From positions 1 to 38,151 of the forward strand of contig JAHWHN010000153.1 in assembly GCA_019323235.1 (NCBI GenBank): DNA of 38,151 nt. The letters run 5' to 3'. This DNA is from Candidatus Woesearchaeota archaeon (lineage in GTDB: Archaea; Nanobdellota; Nanobdellia; Woesearchaeales; JABIAG01). The position numbers were made by a program, and so were the translations under genes. Below are positions 23,359 to 31,453 of this stretch, piece by piece; the first letter of the stretch is position 1, and each line of letters starts with the position of its first letter. The notes beneath the pieces were generated by a model, which was given only the letters and a program-made list of their open reading frames with translations, was not told the origin of the DNA and ran no database searches.

Positions 23359-25695
23359 CTAGTTTTTAACCTTCCTTCTGATTAATATTTCAATTAAATA
23401 TATAATTACTATTATTGGCAGTATTACATATCTATAATAATTTCTATCTTCTATTTCTTTTTTGTTATCTTTTTCTAATTCTTCAATAATTTTATCAATA
23501 TCATTAATATTCAAAACCTCTCCACCAGTTACTTCAACAATTGATTCAAGTTCTGGGTTCATCCCAATGTCTTCATATTCTCGAGGATAGTTTATAGCAA
23601 ATTCTTCATTTTCAATTTTAAAGAAACCCATTGAATCTGGTCTTATTAAACCAGTATATAAGTTAACATCTGTTTGTATTAATTCAACACCATCTAAATT
23701 TGGTTTTTTATCAGAGTACATTTTGAAATCTAAGTTTTCATTAATTCTTCCATCACTTATACTTAATCTCGTACTTTCTTTTCTTCTTGGATCACCAATT
23801 GCCCAATTTGCTGCTCTAGAAACTACAACTGAATTACCTTTTGTTAATAAATTACCTGCCCAACTATTTCCACCATCAGTAGTCATTGAGATAACTCTTC
23901 CAAGTCCAAATCTCCAAGAAGTAATTATCGGATTTCCAGATTCAGTTACAACTAATTGTTGAGCTGATGCTTTTGGAACAACTTGATTAAATCCATAAAT
24001 TCTTGAGCTTAATTCTATTCCATTTGTTACAAAATGATTTTGATTAAAAGTATCTAAAGACCATTCTTTCTTTTCATGACTTCTTTCTTTTCCAAATACT
24101 AAAGATAGTTTATTTACAGCGCTAACTTGGAAGTAAGTACCTCCACCTTGTAAAGCTAAATAACTTAAAAAGTCTTCATCGGTTGCTGGGCCAACACCAA
24201 CTGTATGTATTTTAACTCCTTTCTCTCTTAGTTTAATTGCTAAAGCATTTGTAGCTGGAACATTTTTAGTCTTACCATCTGAAATTACAACTATGTTTTT
24301 ATTACCTGCTGCATTACTTAATATTTCATCAGCTTTTGCTAAAGCAGTATCTAAATAAGTTCCTCCAGAGTTTTGAAGAGCCATTATTTTTTGAGGAGTA
24401 TCTAATTGATTTTCTACTCTGTCTAATTCTGAAATTACATGAGCTTCTTTGTTAAATGCTATTACTGATAAATAATCTTTTGGATCTAATTGATTGAATA
24501 CATTTAATGCTTGAGCCTTTTCAACATTTACAACACTATAACCATCAGTTTCAATTCCTGATGAAACAGAAATATCTATAACAAGTACTATATTCATATC
24601 TGTTATGTTTTCAATTGCTCCTAAACCAACTTTAGTAGGTAGTAATGTTTGAAATTGTGATTCTTCGTAATTTCCATAATCATAAGAATTATCCCCACCT
24701 ATTACCATTAAACCATTTCCATCTAACACAAAATTTGTTAGTAATTGAGTTTTTTTATCCAATTCTGATGCAGGAATATCATTAATAATTACTCCAAAGT
24801 ATTTATCTAAATTTTCTGGAACATAGTTTAATTCATCTAAATCATAAATTTCATAAAATATCTTTTCAATCGGAGAATTTTCTTTAGAAACATAAAGAAC
24901 TTTTGGTTTTTCTAGAACTGAAATTGTTTTGAAAAATATATTATTCTCTTCAAAATAATCAGTAGCAATTAATTGAGCTTCTAATTTGTGAGTCCCACTT
25001 TTCAAAGCTAAGTCTAAATCTTTAACTTGTGAAGTTTTTCCAGAGAATTCTTCCATTACTTTACCATCTAATTTTACAATTACTTTATAATCTACTTCTC
25101 CAGCAACTTTTACATCTACATAAAATTTATTTTGAATTTCACTCAATACATATTTTGGACCTTTGATTGAAACAGAAGCATCATTTGATTTTTGGTTTAA
25201 TTCTACAATATTTACTGTTGAGTTAATTGTTGAAGCAAATCTTAATACTTCAGATAATTCTTTACCACCATGAGAATTTCCATCACTTAATAATAATATA
25301 TTATCATTACCAATCATATTGTTTAAGAGAGCATTTCCTATTGGACTGTTAAGATCTTTTCCAATAGTGATTGTGTTAACTCCCATGTCTGATAATGATT
25401 CGATTTCGGAAGCTAATTTTGAAGATGAGTCTTCATATAATTGCATTGAGTTTGATTTATCTATCAATATATTTACTTTTGATTGTTTGTCTTCCATTCT
25501 TTTTGTAACAGAATATGGTGCAGCTAATGCGAAAATAAGCATTGATATAATTAAAAACTTAGTTATGAATACATAAATTCTTAATCTTTTATTTGTTTCT
25601 ACACCTTTTACAAAATTATGTCTAATTATGAAAATTAAAGCAATAAATACAATAGGGATGAATACTAAAAATGAAATGTTTTCAAATTGCATCAT
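23359..25695 (-). CDS. large membrane protein with two VWA-type sites
   Basis: 778 aa. Order: two N-terminal helices (about 8-24 and 40-60), a VWA-like segment with DKSNS (79-83), an Ig-like region (about 170-255), a glutamine-amidotransferase-like Rossmann region (265-355) interrupted by a full VWA domain with MIDAS DISVS (374-378) and later VVISDGK, then a C-terminal helix before RRKVKN. This layout is known for bacterial Bat-cluster proteins. The metal-site residues are intact. It overlaps the upstream stop. Confidence 0.82.
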   Translation of the reverse strand: MMQFENISFLVFIPIVFIALIFIIRHNFVKGVETNKRLRIYVFITKFLIISMLIFALAAPYSVTKRMEDKQSKVNILIDKSNSMQLYEDSSSKLASEIESLSDMGVNTITIGKDLNSPIGNALLNNMIGNDNILLLSDGNSHGGKELSEVLRFASTINSTVNIVELNQKSNDASVSIKGPKYVLSEIQNKFYVDVKVAGEVDYKVIVKLDGKVMEEFSGKTSQVKDLDLALKSGTHKLEAQLIATDYFEENNIFFKTISVLEKPKVLYVSKENSPIEKIFYEIYDLDELNYVPENLDKYFGVIINDIPASELDKKTQLLTNFVLDGNGLMVIGGDNSYDYGNYEESQFQTLLPTKVGLGAIENITDMNIVLVIDISVSSGIETDGYSVVNVEKAQALNVFNQLDPKDYLSVIAFNKEAHVISELDRVENQLDTPQKIMALQNSGGTYLDTALAKADEILSNAAGNKNIVVISDGKTKNVPATNALAIKLREKGVKIHTVGVGPATDEDFLSYLALQGGGTYFQVSAVNKLSLVFGKERSHEKKEWSLDTFNQNHFVTNGIELSSRIYGFNQVVPKASAQQLVVTESGNPIITSWRFGLGRVISMTTDGGNSWAGNLLTKGNSVVVSRAANWAIGDPRRKESTRLSISDGRINENLDFKMYSDKKPNLDGVELIQTDVNLYTGLIRPDSMGFFKIENEEFAINYPREYEDIGMNPELESIVEVTGGEVLNINDIDKIIEELEKDNKKEIEDRNYYRYVILPIIVIIYLIEILIRRKVKN

Positions 25696-27488
25696 TATAA
25701 ATCACCCCTCCATTTTATAACAAATAATTCTATAAATACTAATACTAATGCAAAGAAAACTAAATATTCAGCAACATCCGTTTTTGCTGCCTCTCTTGAT
25801 GATCTTCCAACAACCGTTCCAACTTCACTTTCTAAATCTAATTGTATGTTTACATTTGATTCATCATAATCAATTAAATTTGCTGAAATTGTTTGATTGT
25901 TGAAATTATAGAATCCAACTCTGTTCATAATTAATTTACTTGTACTAAAATTTCCATAAGGAGTTTGTACAAATTGATATTTTATTGGAATGACTTCTCC
26001 AGTTCTAAATACAACATCTTCTTCCTCTTCTTCAGGGAATAAATAATCTAATGTTGAACTCCAAAAGATTGGATAATCTGGAGTGTTCTTAAAATTAGAC
26101 CAATCATTTACAATACCATTTAAAAGAATATGACCTTTACCAACTTCTTTCTCACAAATTAAAGGAACTTGTGTTCTAGCCATAACTAATTTGGTACAAT
26201 CGATTTTAGTAGAATCAAAATATTTTGTAACTTCACTAAATTCGACATCTGTTGTAATTTGATTATTTACGTTTTTGATTAAAGTTGACTGTTCATCTTT
26301 TAATCCTTCTAATTCAAAAATTTCTAAGTTTTTATAATTTATATCTAATGAATCTTTTTGTAAATTAACAATTACTGATGAGCCATCTTTCACATCTCTA
26401 TATATATTCTCAAAAGTAGCTGGAAGTAATTTTGATTTGTCAACATCATTGATAATATATAATTCAAATTTCCCCTCTGGAATAATTGGAGGATTTACTT
26501 CTTGTATTTCTAATCTATTTGATGAGTATAATGCTGTTTTTAAGTAATCTTTTGATTGTATATTGGTAATGTATAAAGTTTTGATTCTATCTCTTTTTGG
26601 AATACTTACGAATAAGAAATTATCTGGTATGAAATCATCTTTTGTTTCTATTTTGAATGTATTCTTACCTTCATTTAATGGGAAAATAATTTCTTTAACT
26701 GAATTTGAACCTAAAAATAATTCTTTTGTTTCATCTTCTGATGAAATTTTAATTAATCTGTCTTCATCATTATAATTTTTTATTTTAATAAAAACTTCAT
26801 CTTCATAAACATCATAGTCTATAATTCCAAAGTTTGTAACTGGTTCATTATAAGGTTTGAATACAACATCAATTCCTTTAGAATTTAATTGTTTTTTAGC
26901 TGCTATCAAATCTTCAGAAAATGCAAAATCAGAATAAACATAAACTGTTCCTTCATTTAATAAAGTCATTGCTTGAATCATAGAATCTTCAATATTTGAT
27001 TTTGATTCTGAAGGGTTTAAAGTTTTTAACAAGTCTGATGCTTTATCAGAACTGTCTCTTTCTAGAGCAACTAACGGCACTTCTTCTGCCAAGATTAAAG
27101 AAACCAATTTTTGATTTTCAATTAAGTTTATAGCATCATCTACACTTTTACCAAATCTTGTACTTCCATCTAATTCTGCTTGCATACTTGCACTTGTATC
27201 TAATATAATTACAATATGTTCATCTGTTTTGTTTTGTGCATATTCTAATTGTGGTGAAGATGAAGAGAATATTAAGAAAAATATTATTAAAAATTGTAAA
27301 AGTAAGAATAAATTTGTTAATAATCTTCTAAAAAATGAGTTTTTTCTTGATTTTTTTAAGTCTTTTATGAAGAACATTAATGATGAAAAAATTTGTTTCT
27401 TAGGTTTTAAAGAGAATAGATATAGTATGATAAAAGGTATTAATAATAGAAAAGCATACAAACCTATTGGGTCTTTATAAGATATCAT
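25695..27488 (-). CDS. BatA-like VWA membrane protein
   Basis: 597 aa from the ATG at 27488 (an in-frame TTG at 27497 is rejected). The N-terminal helix pair with a Leu/Ile-rich first helix and LKPKKQ matches the BatA N-terminal region; the VWA MIDAS is LDTSASM near residue 100. An Ig-like segment and an amidotransferase-like region follow, and the C terminus has a last helix (AEYLVFFALVLVFIELFVI). First gene of the operon; TATA-like AAGTATTTAAATA near 27508-27520 makes it leaderless. Confidence 0.82.
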   Translation of the reverse strand: MISYKDPIGLYAFLLLIPFIILYLFSLKPKKQIFSSLMFFIKDLKKSRKNSFFRRLLTNLFLLLQFLIIFFLIFSSSSPQLEYAQNKTDEHIVIILDTSASMQAELDGSTRFGKSVDDAINLIENQKLVSLILAEEVPLVALERDSSDKASDLLKTLNPSESKSNIEDSMIQAMTLLNEGTVYVYSDFAFSEDLIAAKKQLNSKGIDVVFKPYNEPVTNFGIIDYDVYEDEVFIKIKNYNDEDRLIKISSEDETKELFLGSNSVKEIIFPLNEGKNTFKIETKDDFIPDNFLFVSIPKRDRIKTLYITNIQSKDYLKTALYSSNRLEIQEVNPPIIPEGKFELYIINDVDKSKLLPATFENIYRDVKDGSSVIVNLQKDSLDINYKNLEIFELEGLKDEQSTLIKNVNNQITTDVEFSEVTKYFDSTKIDCTKLVMARTQVPLICEKEVGKGHILLNGIVNDWSNFKNTPDYPIFWSSTLDYLFPEEEEEDVVFRTGEVIPIKYQFVQTPYGNFSTSKLIMNRVGFYNFNNQTISANLIDYDESNVNIQLDLESEVGTVVGRSSREAAKTDVAEYLVFFALVLVFIELFVIKWRGDL

Positions 27489-27507
27489 GATTTTCAATTT
27501 ATTTTTT

Positions 27508-27520
27508 TATTTAAATACTT
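27508..27520 (-). promoter_or_regulatory. promoter of the MoxR/VWA operon
   Basis: The minus strand reads AAGTATTTAAATA here, centred about 26 nt before the ATG at 27488, with no room for a leader. No gap over 40 nt occurs in the six genes down to 20132, so this is probably the only promoter. Confidence 0.5.
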
Positions 27521-27596
27521 TTTGTTATCTTAGTTTACAAGTTAATCTTATATTTTTTAGAAAATTAACAGATTATAAGGAAATTAAAGAGAATAT

Positions 27597-28970
27597 TCAT
27601 TGAAATTTGTCAACAAACCACTCTCTTCCATCTTTTTCTATTAAAGCCTTAGCACTTTTTGGAAGAGTATTGTCTTTATAGACCTCAACTGGTAGATTAT
27701 GGTCAGATATTGTTTCAACAATTCTCCAAGATTCTTCAATTTCGTCATTTCTTACGAAAACTGATTGATCTCCTGTTAAAACATGCTCAAATAATATTTC
27801 ATAAGCTTCAGGCGAGTTTGGACCAAATACACAACCATGACAGAAATCCATTTTTACCTTCTTAATCTTATTAGATCCTGGTTCTGTTACATTTATTAGT
27901 AAAAAGAATCCTTCATTCGGCTGGACTTGTATTACTAATCCATTTCCAGTTGTATCTCCAAAAGAATCATCTACATCTTTGAATTGAACATAAATTATAA
28001 TTTTTTTATCATGTAGTTTTTTACCAGCCCTTAAATAAAATGGAACTTTCTTCCATCTTTCATTATCAATAAATGCTTTAACAGCAACAAAAGTTTCAGT
28101 GTTACTATTTTGATCAACCCCATCTTCTTTCTTATAAGACTCATATTGACCTAAGACTACGTTTTTAGATGAAATTTTCTTTACAGACTTTAGAACATTA
28201 TATTTTCCATCCCTTATGCAAGTAGCATCTAACTTCTTTGGTTTTTCCATTGTAGTTAAAGCCAATAGTTGTAAAAGGTGATTTTGTAGTACATCTTTTA
28301 TTGCACCATATTTATCATAAAACTTAGCTCTTGAACCAATACCAATAGATTCATCCAACATAATTTGAACGTGATCTATTTTTTCTGAATTCCAAATTGG
28401 CTCTAAGATTGTATTAGTAAATCTTAATATGGATATGTTTTTAACTAATTCTTTTGCTAAATAATGATCTATTCTAAATACTTGTTTTTCTTTAAAATAT
28501 TTGTTTATAGTTTTGTTTAAGTCTATAGCATTTCTTAAATCATCTCCGAAAGGCTTTTCGAAAACAATTCTTACCCATCCATTACTTTCTTTATTTAATT
28601 TAAACTCACTTAAATGAATTACTATTGATTCGAAGAATGATGGAAGTGTTGATAAGTAAAATAAAGTGTTTTTACATTTTGATTTTTTAATTAAATCTTT
28701 TAATTCTTGATAAACAAATGGTTTTCTAAAATCTCCTTGTAAATAAGACATGCTATTTTTCATCTTTTCAAGGACTTTTTTATCTGGGTCTTTAATTTCT
28801 TGAGAAAACCTATCTATTAAGAAATCAACAGAATACTCGGAAGATGCTAAACCTATTATGTTAAATTTTGTAATTTTTTTATTTTTAATTAAATAATAAA
28901 TAGCAGGAAGAAGTTTTATCTTCGCTAAATCACTAGAGATTCCAAATATAACAAAATTTGTATTAGGCAT
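27597..28970 (-). CDS. zwf: glucose-6-phosphate 1-dehydrogenase, bacterial/eukaryotic type
   Basis: 457 aa, oxidising glucose 6-phosphate to 6-phosphogluconolactone with NAD(P). The N terminus has GISSDLAKIKL (10-20) where the family usually has GASGDLAxRKL, so one loop glycine is serine. EKPFG (138-142), the catalytic RIDHY with His169, and QNH with His231 are intact, as is FYLRAGKKL (311-319). Length is slightly short of the usual 480-500. No 6-phosphogluconolactonase or 6-phosphogluconate dehydrogenase gene is nearby. This enzyme is uncommon in archaea. Confidence 0.9.
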   Translation of the reverse strand: MPNTNFVIFGISSDLAKIKLLPAIYYLIKNKKITKFNIIGLASSEYSVDFLIDRFSQEIKDPDKKVLEKMKNSMSYLQGDFRKPFVYQELKDLIKKSKCKNTLFYLSTLPSFFESIVIHLSEFKLNKESNGWVRIVFEKPFGDDLRNAIDLNKTINKYFKEKQVFRIDHYLAKELVKNISILRFTNTILEPIWNSEKIDHVQIMLDESIGIGSRAKFYDKYGAIKDVLQNHLLQLLALTTMEKPKKLDATCIRDGKYNVLKSVKKISSKNVVLGQYESYKKEDGVDQNSNTETFVAVKAFIDNERWKKVPFYLRAGKKLHDKKIIIYVQFKDVDDSFGDTTGNGLVIQVQPNEGFFLLINVTEPGSNKIKKVKMDFCHGCVFGPNSPEAYEILFEHVLTGDQSVFVRNDEIEESWRIVETISDHNLPVEVYKDNTLPKSAKALIEKDGREWFVDKFQ

Positions 28971-29042
28971 AAATCGTTATTTTGTAATATGGTTTATATA
29001 CTTTTTGTTGTTTTGAAAGAATTGATGATAAAATTGCAGTAC

Positions 29043-29399
29043 TTAGAATTCATCTAAGTCATCTATTTTCTTTAAATAACCTTTTTTCTTTAAGAAAGCA
29101 ACCTGATTAGTTGTATATTTGTAGATAATGTCTCCTTTTTCATCACCACCAAACTCCCATGGTTCAATGATTACGAAATTTCCTTCCCTTACCCATAAGT
29201 TTTTCTTTAATCTACCTGGGATTCTACAAATTCTAGTTTTACCATCTAAACATCTTGCTTTAACTCTAGAAGCACCGAGCCTTTGCTCAATTAATCCAAA
29301 AGTTTCAGGTTCTCTAGGGAGTCTTACCCTTACAATTTGTGGTTCTTCAGTATTCACTTTTCCACCCTTGCCTTTGCTTTTATTGAAATTTGGATTCAT
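29043..29399 (-). CDS. eif1a: translation initiation factor aIF1A
   Basis: 118 aa. The OB-fold is clear: RVRLPREPETFGLIEQRLG, RVKARCLDGKTRICRIPGR and NLWVREGNFVIIEPWEF. It helps assemble the initiation complex on the small subunit. The N-terminal tail is basic (NKSKGKGGK) and the C terminus acidic, as usual. It is separated from zwf by 72 nt and divergent from the dehydrogenase gene at 29507. Confidence 0.94.
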   Translation of the reverse strand: MNPNFNKSKGKGGKVNTEEPQIVRVRLPREPETFGLIEQRLGASRVKARCLDGKTRICRIPGRLKKNLWVREGNFVIIEPWEFGGDEKGDIIYKYTTNQVAFLKKKGYLKKIDDLDEF

Positions 29400-29474
29400 C
29401 TAATATATAGAGTATTTAAACTGTTTATAAGCTTTTCGAAAAGAAAGATAGTCATTTTGTTTTCAAAAAAGTAA

Positions 29475-29486
29475 AATATATATACT
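29475..29486 (+). promoter_or_regulatory. TATA box of the 2-hydroxyacid dehydrogenase gene
   Basis: AATATATATACT-like sequence centred about 27 nt before the ATG at 29507; a leaderless start is likely. It contains TATACTA, which shows how that word can also arise from a TATA box. Confidence 0.45.
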
Positions 29487-29506
29487 AGACTTCCATATTT
29501 TCGATA

Positions 29507-30526
29507 ATGGTTAAGATTGCATTCTTTGATTTAGAGAAATGGATGGAAAAATACATTAAAGAAAATCTGAAAGGACATGAGATTTATTTTTCCAATAAGA
29601 AGTTAAGTAACACTGCTATTGATAAAATAAAAGATTGTGAAGTATTAGCAACTTTTATTCATTCTAAACCTAGTTGTAAGATTTTAAGTCAACTTACTAA
29701 ATTAAAGATGATTACCACAATGTCTACTGGTTATGACCATATTGACATTCCTTATTGTGTTGAAAAAAAAATTACTGTTTGTAATGTTCCAACTTATGGA
29801 GAAAATACTGTTGCAGAATTTACTTTTGCTTTAATTCTTGATTTATCTAGAAAAATTTCAGAATCTGTTGATAAAATCAAAATGGGTCATTTCGATTTAG
29901 ATGGACTAAGAGGTTTTGATTTAAAGGATAAGACAATAGGAATTGTTGGATTAGGTAATATTGGTAAGAAAGTTGCTAAAATGGCCAGTGGTTTTGATAT
30001 GAATATTATTGCGTTTGATCCATATAAAGATGAAGAATTTGCAAAGAAATATGATATTAAGTATAAATCAATTGACCATATTTTTAAAAATTGTGATATA
30101 ATTACTTTCCATGTACCTTATAATAAATATACTCATCATTTACTAAATATGAGTAGAGTAAAGACTATGAAAAAAGGTGCTTATATAATTAATACATCTA
30201 GAGGTAAAGTTTTAGACACTAATGCTTTGATTTATGGTTTGAATAAAAAAATAATTGCTGGAGCAGCTTTAGATGTTTTAGAAGATGAAACTTTCATTCC
30301 AAATGATGAAGTTCAATTATCTAGTAAATATTTTGATAAAAATAAAGAAGAATTAAAATTGTTATTACAAGAACATATTTTGACTGAACAAGACAATGTA
30401 ATAATAACTCCACATAATGCTTTCAATACAAAAGAGGCATTAATAAGAATACTTGACACCACAATAAAAAATATAAAGGGCTATGTAAATAAAAGGTGTA
30501 TAAATAAAGTTAATTGTAAATTATGA
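29507..30526 (+). CDS. D-2-hydroxyacid dehydrogenase, D-lactate dehydrogenase-like
   Basis: 339 aa. The NAD site is GIVGLGNIGKKVA, preceded by GENTVAEFTFALIL. The catalytic Arg (NTSRGK), Glu (ALDVLEDE) and His (TPHNAF) are present. The segment YFDKNKEELKLLLQEHI before the His is typical of D-lactate dehydrogenases, so reduction of pyruvate to D-lactate is likely, giving fermentative NAD regeneration. Other D-2-hydroxyacids remain possible. An acidic-protein gene follows 11 nt later. Confidence 0.85.
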   Translation: MVKIAFFDLEKWMEKYIKENLKGHEIYFSNKKLSNTAIDKIKDCEVLATFIHSKPSCKILSQLTKLKMITTMSTGYDHIDIPYCVEKKITVCNVPTYGENTVAEFTFALILDLSRKISESVDKIKMGHFDLDGLRGFDLKDKTIGIVGLGNIGKKVAKMASGFDMNIIAFDPYKDEEFAKKYDIKYKSIDHIFKNCDIITFHVPYNKYTHHLLNMSRVKTMKKGAYIINTSRGKVLDTNALIYGLNKKIIAGAALDVLEDETFIPNDEVQLSSKYFDKNKEELKLLLQEHILTEQDNVIITPHNAFNTKEALIRILDTTIKNIKGYVNKRCINKVNCKL

Positions 30527-30537
30527 GGTAAATTAAA

Positions 30538-30882
30538 ATGACTAAAATTCCAGAACCACCAGCTCCAACTCAGGAAGCTGAAGAAAAAGAAGAAATTAAG
30601 GAAGAAACTGAAGAAGAAATTCCTGAACCAGAAGTTGAAGAAACTAAAGAGGAACCTGCTGAGGATGTAGAAGAAATTGAAGATGATATTGAAGAGCCTA
30701 GTGAAGAAATAGATGCTCCTCCAAAACCAGAAGATATTTCTGATGATGAATTAAATCCTGAAGAAGAAATTAAGAGAGAAGAAGAAATTGAAAAAACTCT
30801 TGAAGAAGAAAAGGATGAGTTAAAAAAAGCAGAAGAACTTCTTGATGAAATTGATAAAGAATTAAAACAAAAAGATATGTAA
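30538..30882 (+). CDS. highly acidic, low-complexity protein
   Basis: 114 aa, roughly half Glu and Asp. It begins with a Pro-rich section (PEPPAPTQ), continues with Glu-rich repeats spaced by Pro and Ile, and ends in a likely helix (KKAEELLDEIDKELKQ). Probably disordered, with a short C-terminal coiled coil. A GAGGT site precedes the ATG, and it is likely cotranscribed with the dehydrogenase. No known family; the role is unknown. Confidence 0.55.
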   Translation: MTKIPEPPAPTQEAEEKEEIKEETEEEIPEPEVEETKEEPAEDVEEIEDDIEEPSEEIDAPPKPEDISDDELNPEEEIKREEEIEKTLEEEKDELKKAEELLDEIDKELKQKDM

Positions 30883-30892
30883 ATATCTTTTT
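30869..30892 (+). terminator. hairpin terminator over the stop codon
   Basis: AAAAAGATAT (30869-30878) and ATATCTTTTT (30883-30892) form a perfect 10-bp stem with loop GTAA (30879-30882), which contains most of the TAA stop. It is followed by AATTTCTTTTTTATT. It lies between convergent genes and may act on both strands. Confidence 0.6.
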
Positions 30893-30916
30893 AATTTCTT
30901 TTTTATTATTTTTAAA

Positions 30917-31378
30917 TTATAACTTCCAGATTTTATCGCCAACATAATGTATTGATAATATTGATTTTCCTGTTTGTTGAGATTTTAATTCATCTGCATC
31001 AAAAATTGCTTTGCCAATAGCTATAGGTCTTTTGTTTTGCTCATCTATTATTGAGACGTAGTCATCTTTTTTGATTTCTGAGTTAATATTAGTAATACCT
31101 GGTCTCATTACATCTGATCCGTTGGCTACATATTTTATAGCTCCCATGTCTACAGTAATTGTTTTTAGAAAATTGTTTTTTAATAGTAGTTTTAATGTCG
31201 GAACGATTTTGTTTTCATGATAAAAGAATAATACTTCATTGTTAACTTTTACATATTTATACTCATCTTCAACCAATTCTACTTTATCTTTCTTTGAAAA
31301 TGGTTCTACATTGTATAATTTGTTTATTTCTTCTAATAATTCCTTAGATCCAGATTTGTTTAAAGTTTTTACCTTCAT
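30917..31378 (-). CDS. PUA-domain protein, MCT-1/Tma20-like
   Basis: 153 aa. An N-terminal alpha-beta domain (about 1-70) is followed by a PUA domain whose start TITVDMGAIKYVANGSDVMRPGI is characteristic. This two-domain form matches small archaeal proteins related to eukaryotic MCT-1/Tma20, RNA-binding proteins linked to translation. Divergent from GatE by 75 nt. Confidence 0.8.
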   Translation of the reverse strand: MKVKTLNKSGSKELLEEINKLYNVEPFSKKDKVELVEDEYKYVKVNNEVLFFYHENKIVPTLKLLLKNNFLKTITVDMGAIKYVANGSDVMRPGITNINSEIKKDDYVSIIDEQNKRPIAIGKAIFDADELKSQQTGKSILSIHYVGDKIWKL

Positions 31379-31453
31379 AATTTTATAATAATTTAATAGT
31401 ATAAAAATGTAATTGTAGAAACATTTAAAAAATAACTTTGTTTTTAATTAACT

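Noticed and set aside
29481..29488. TATACTAG near the dehydrogenase promoter as another site of the 2952-3046 array
   Set aside because: A single near match within a TATA box; no palindrome or neighbouring copies.
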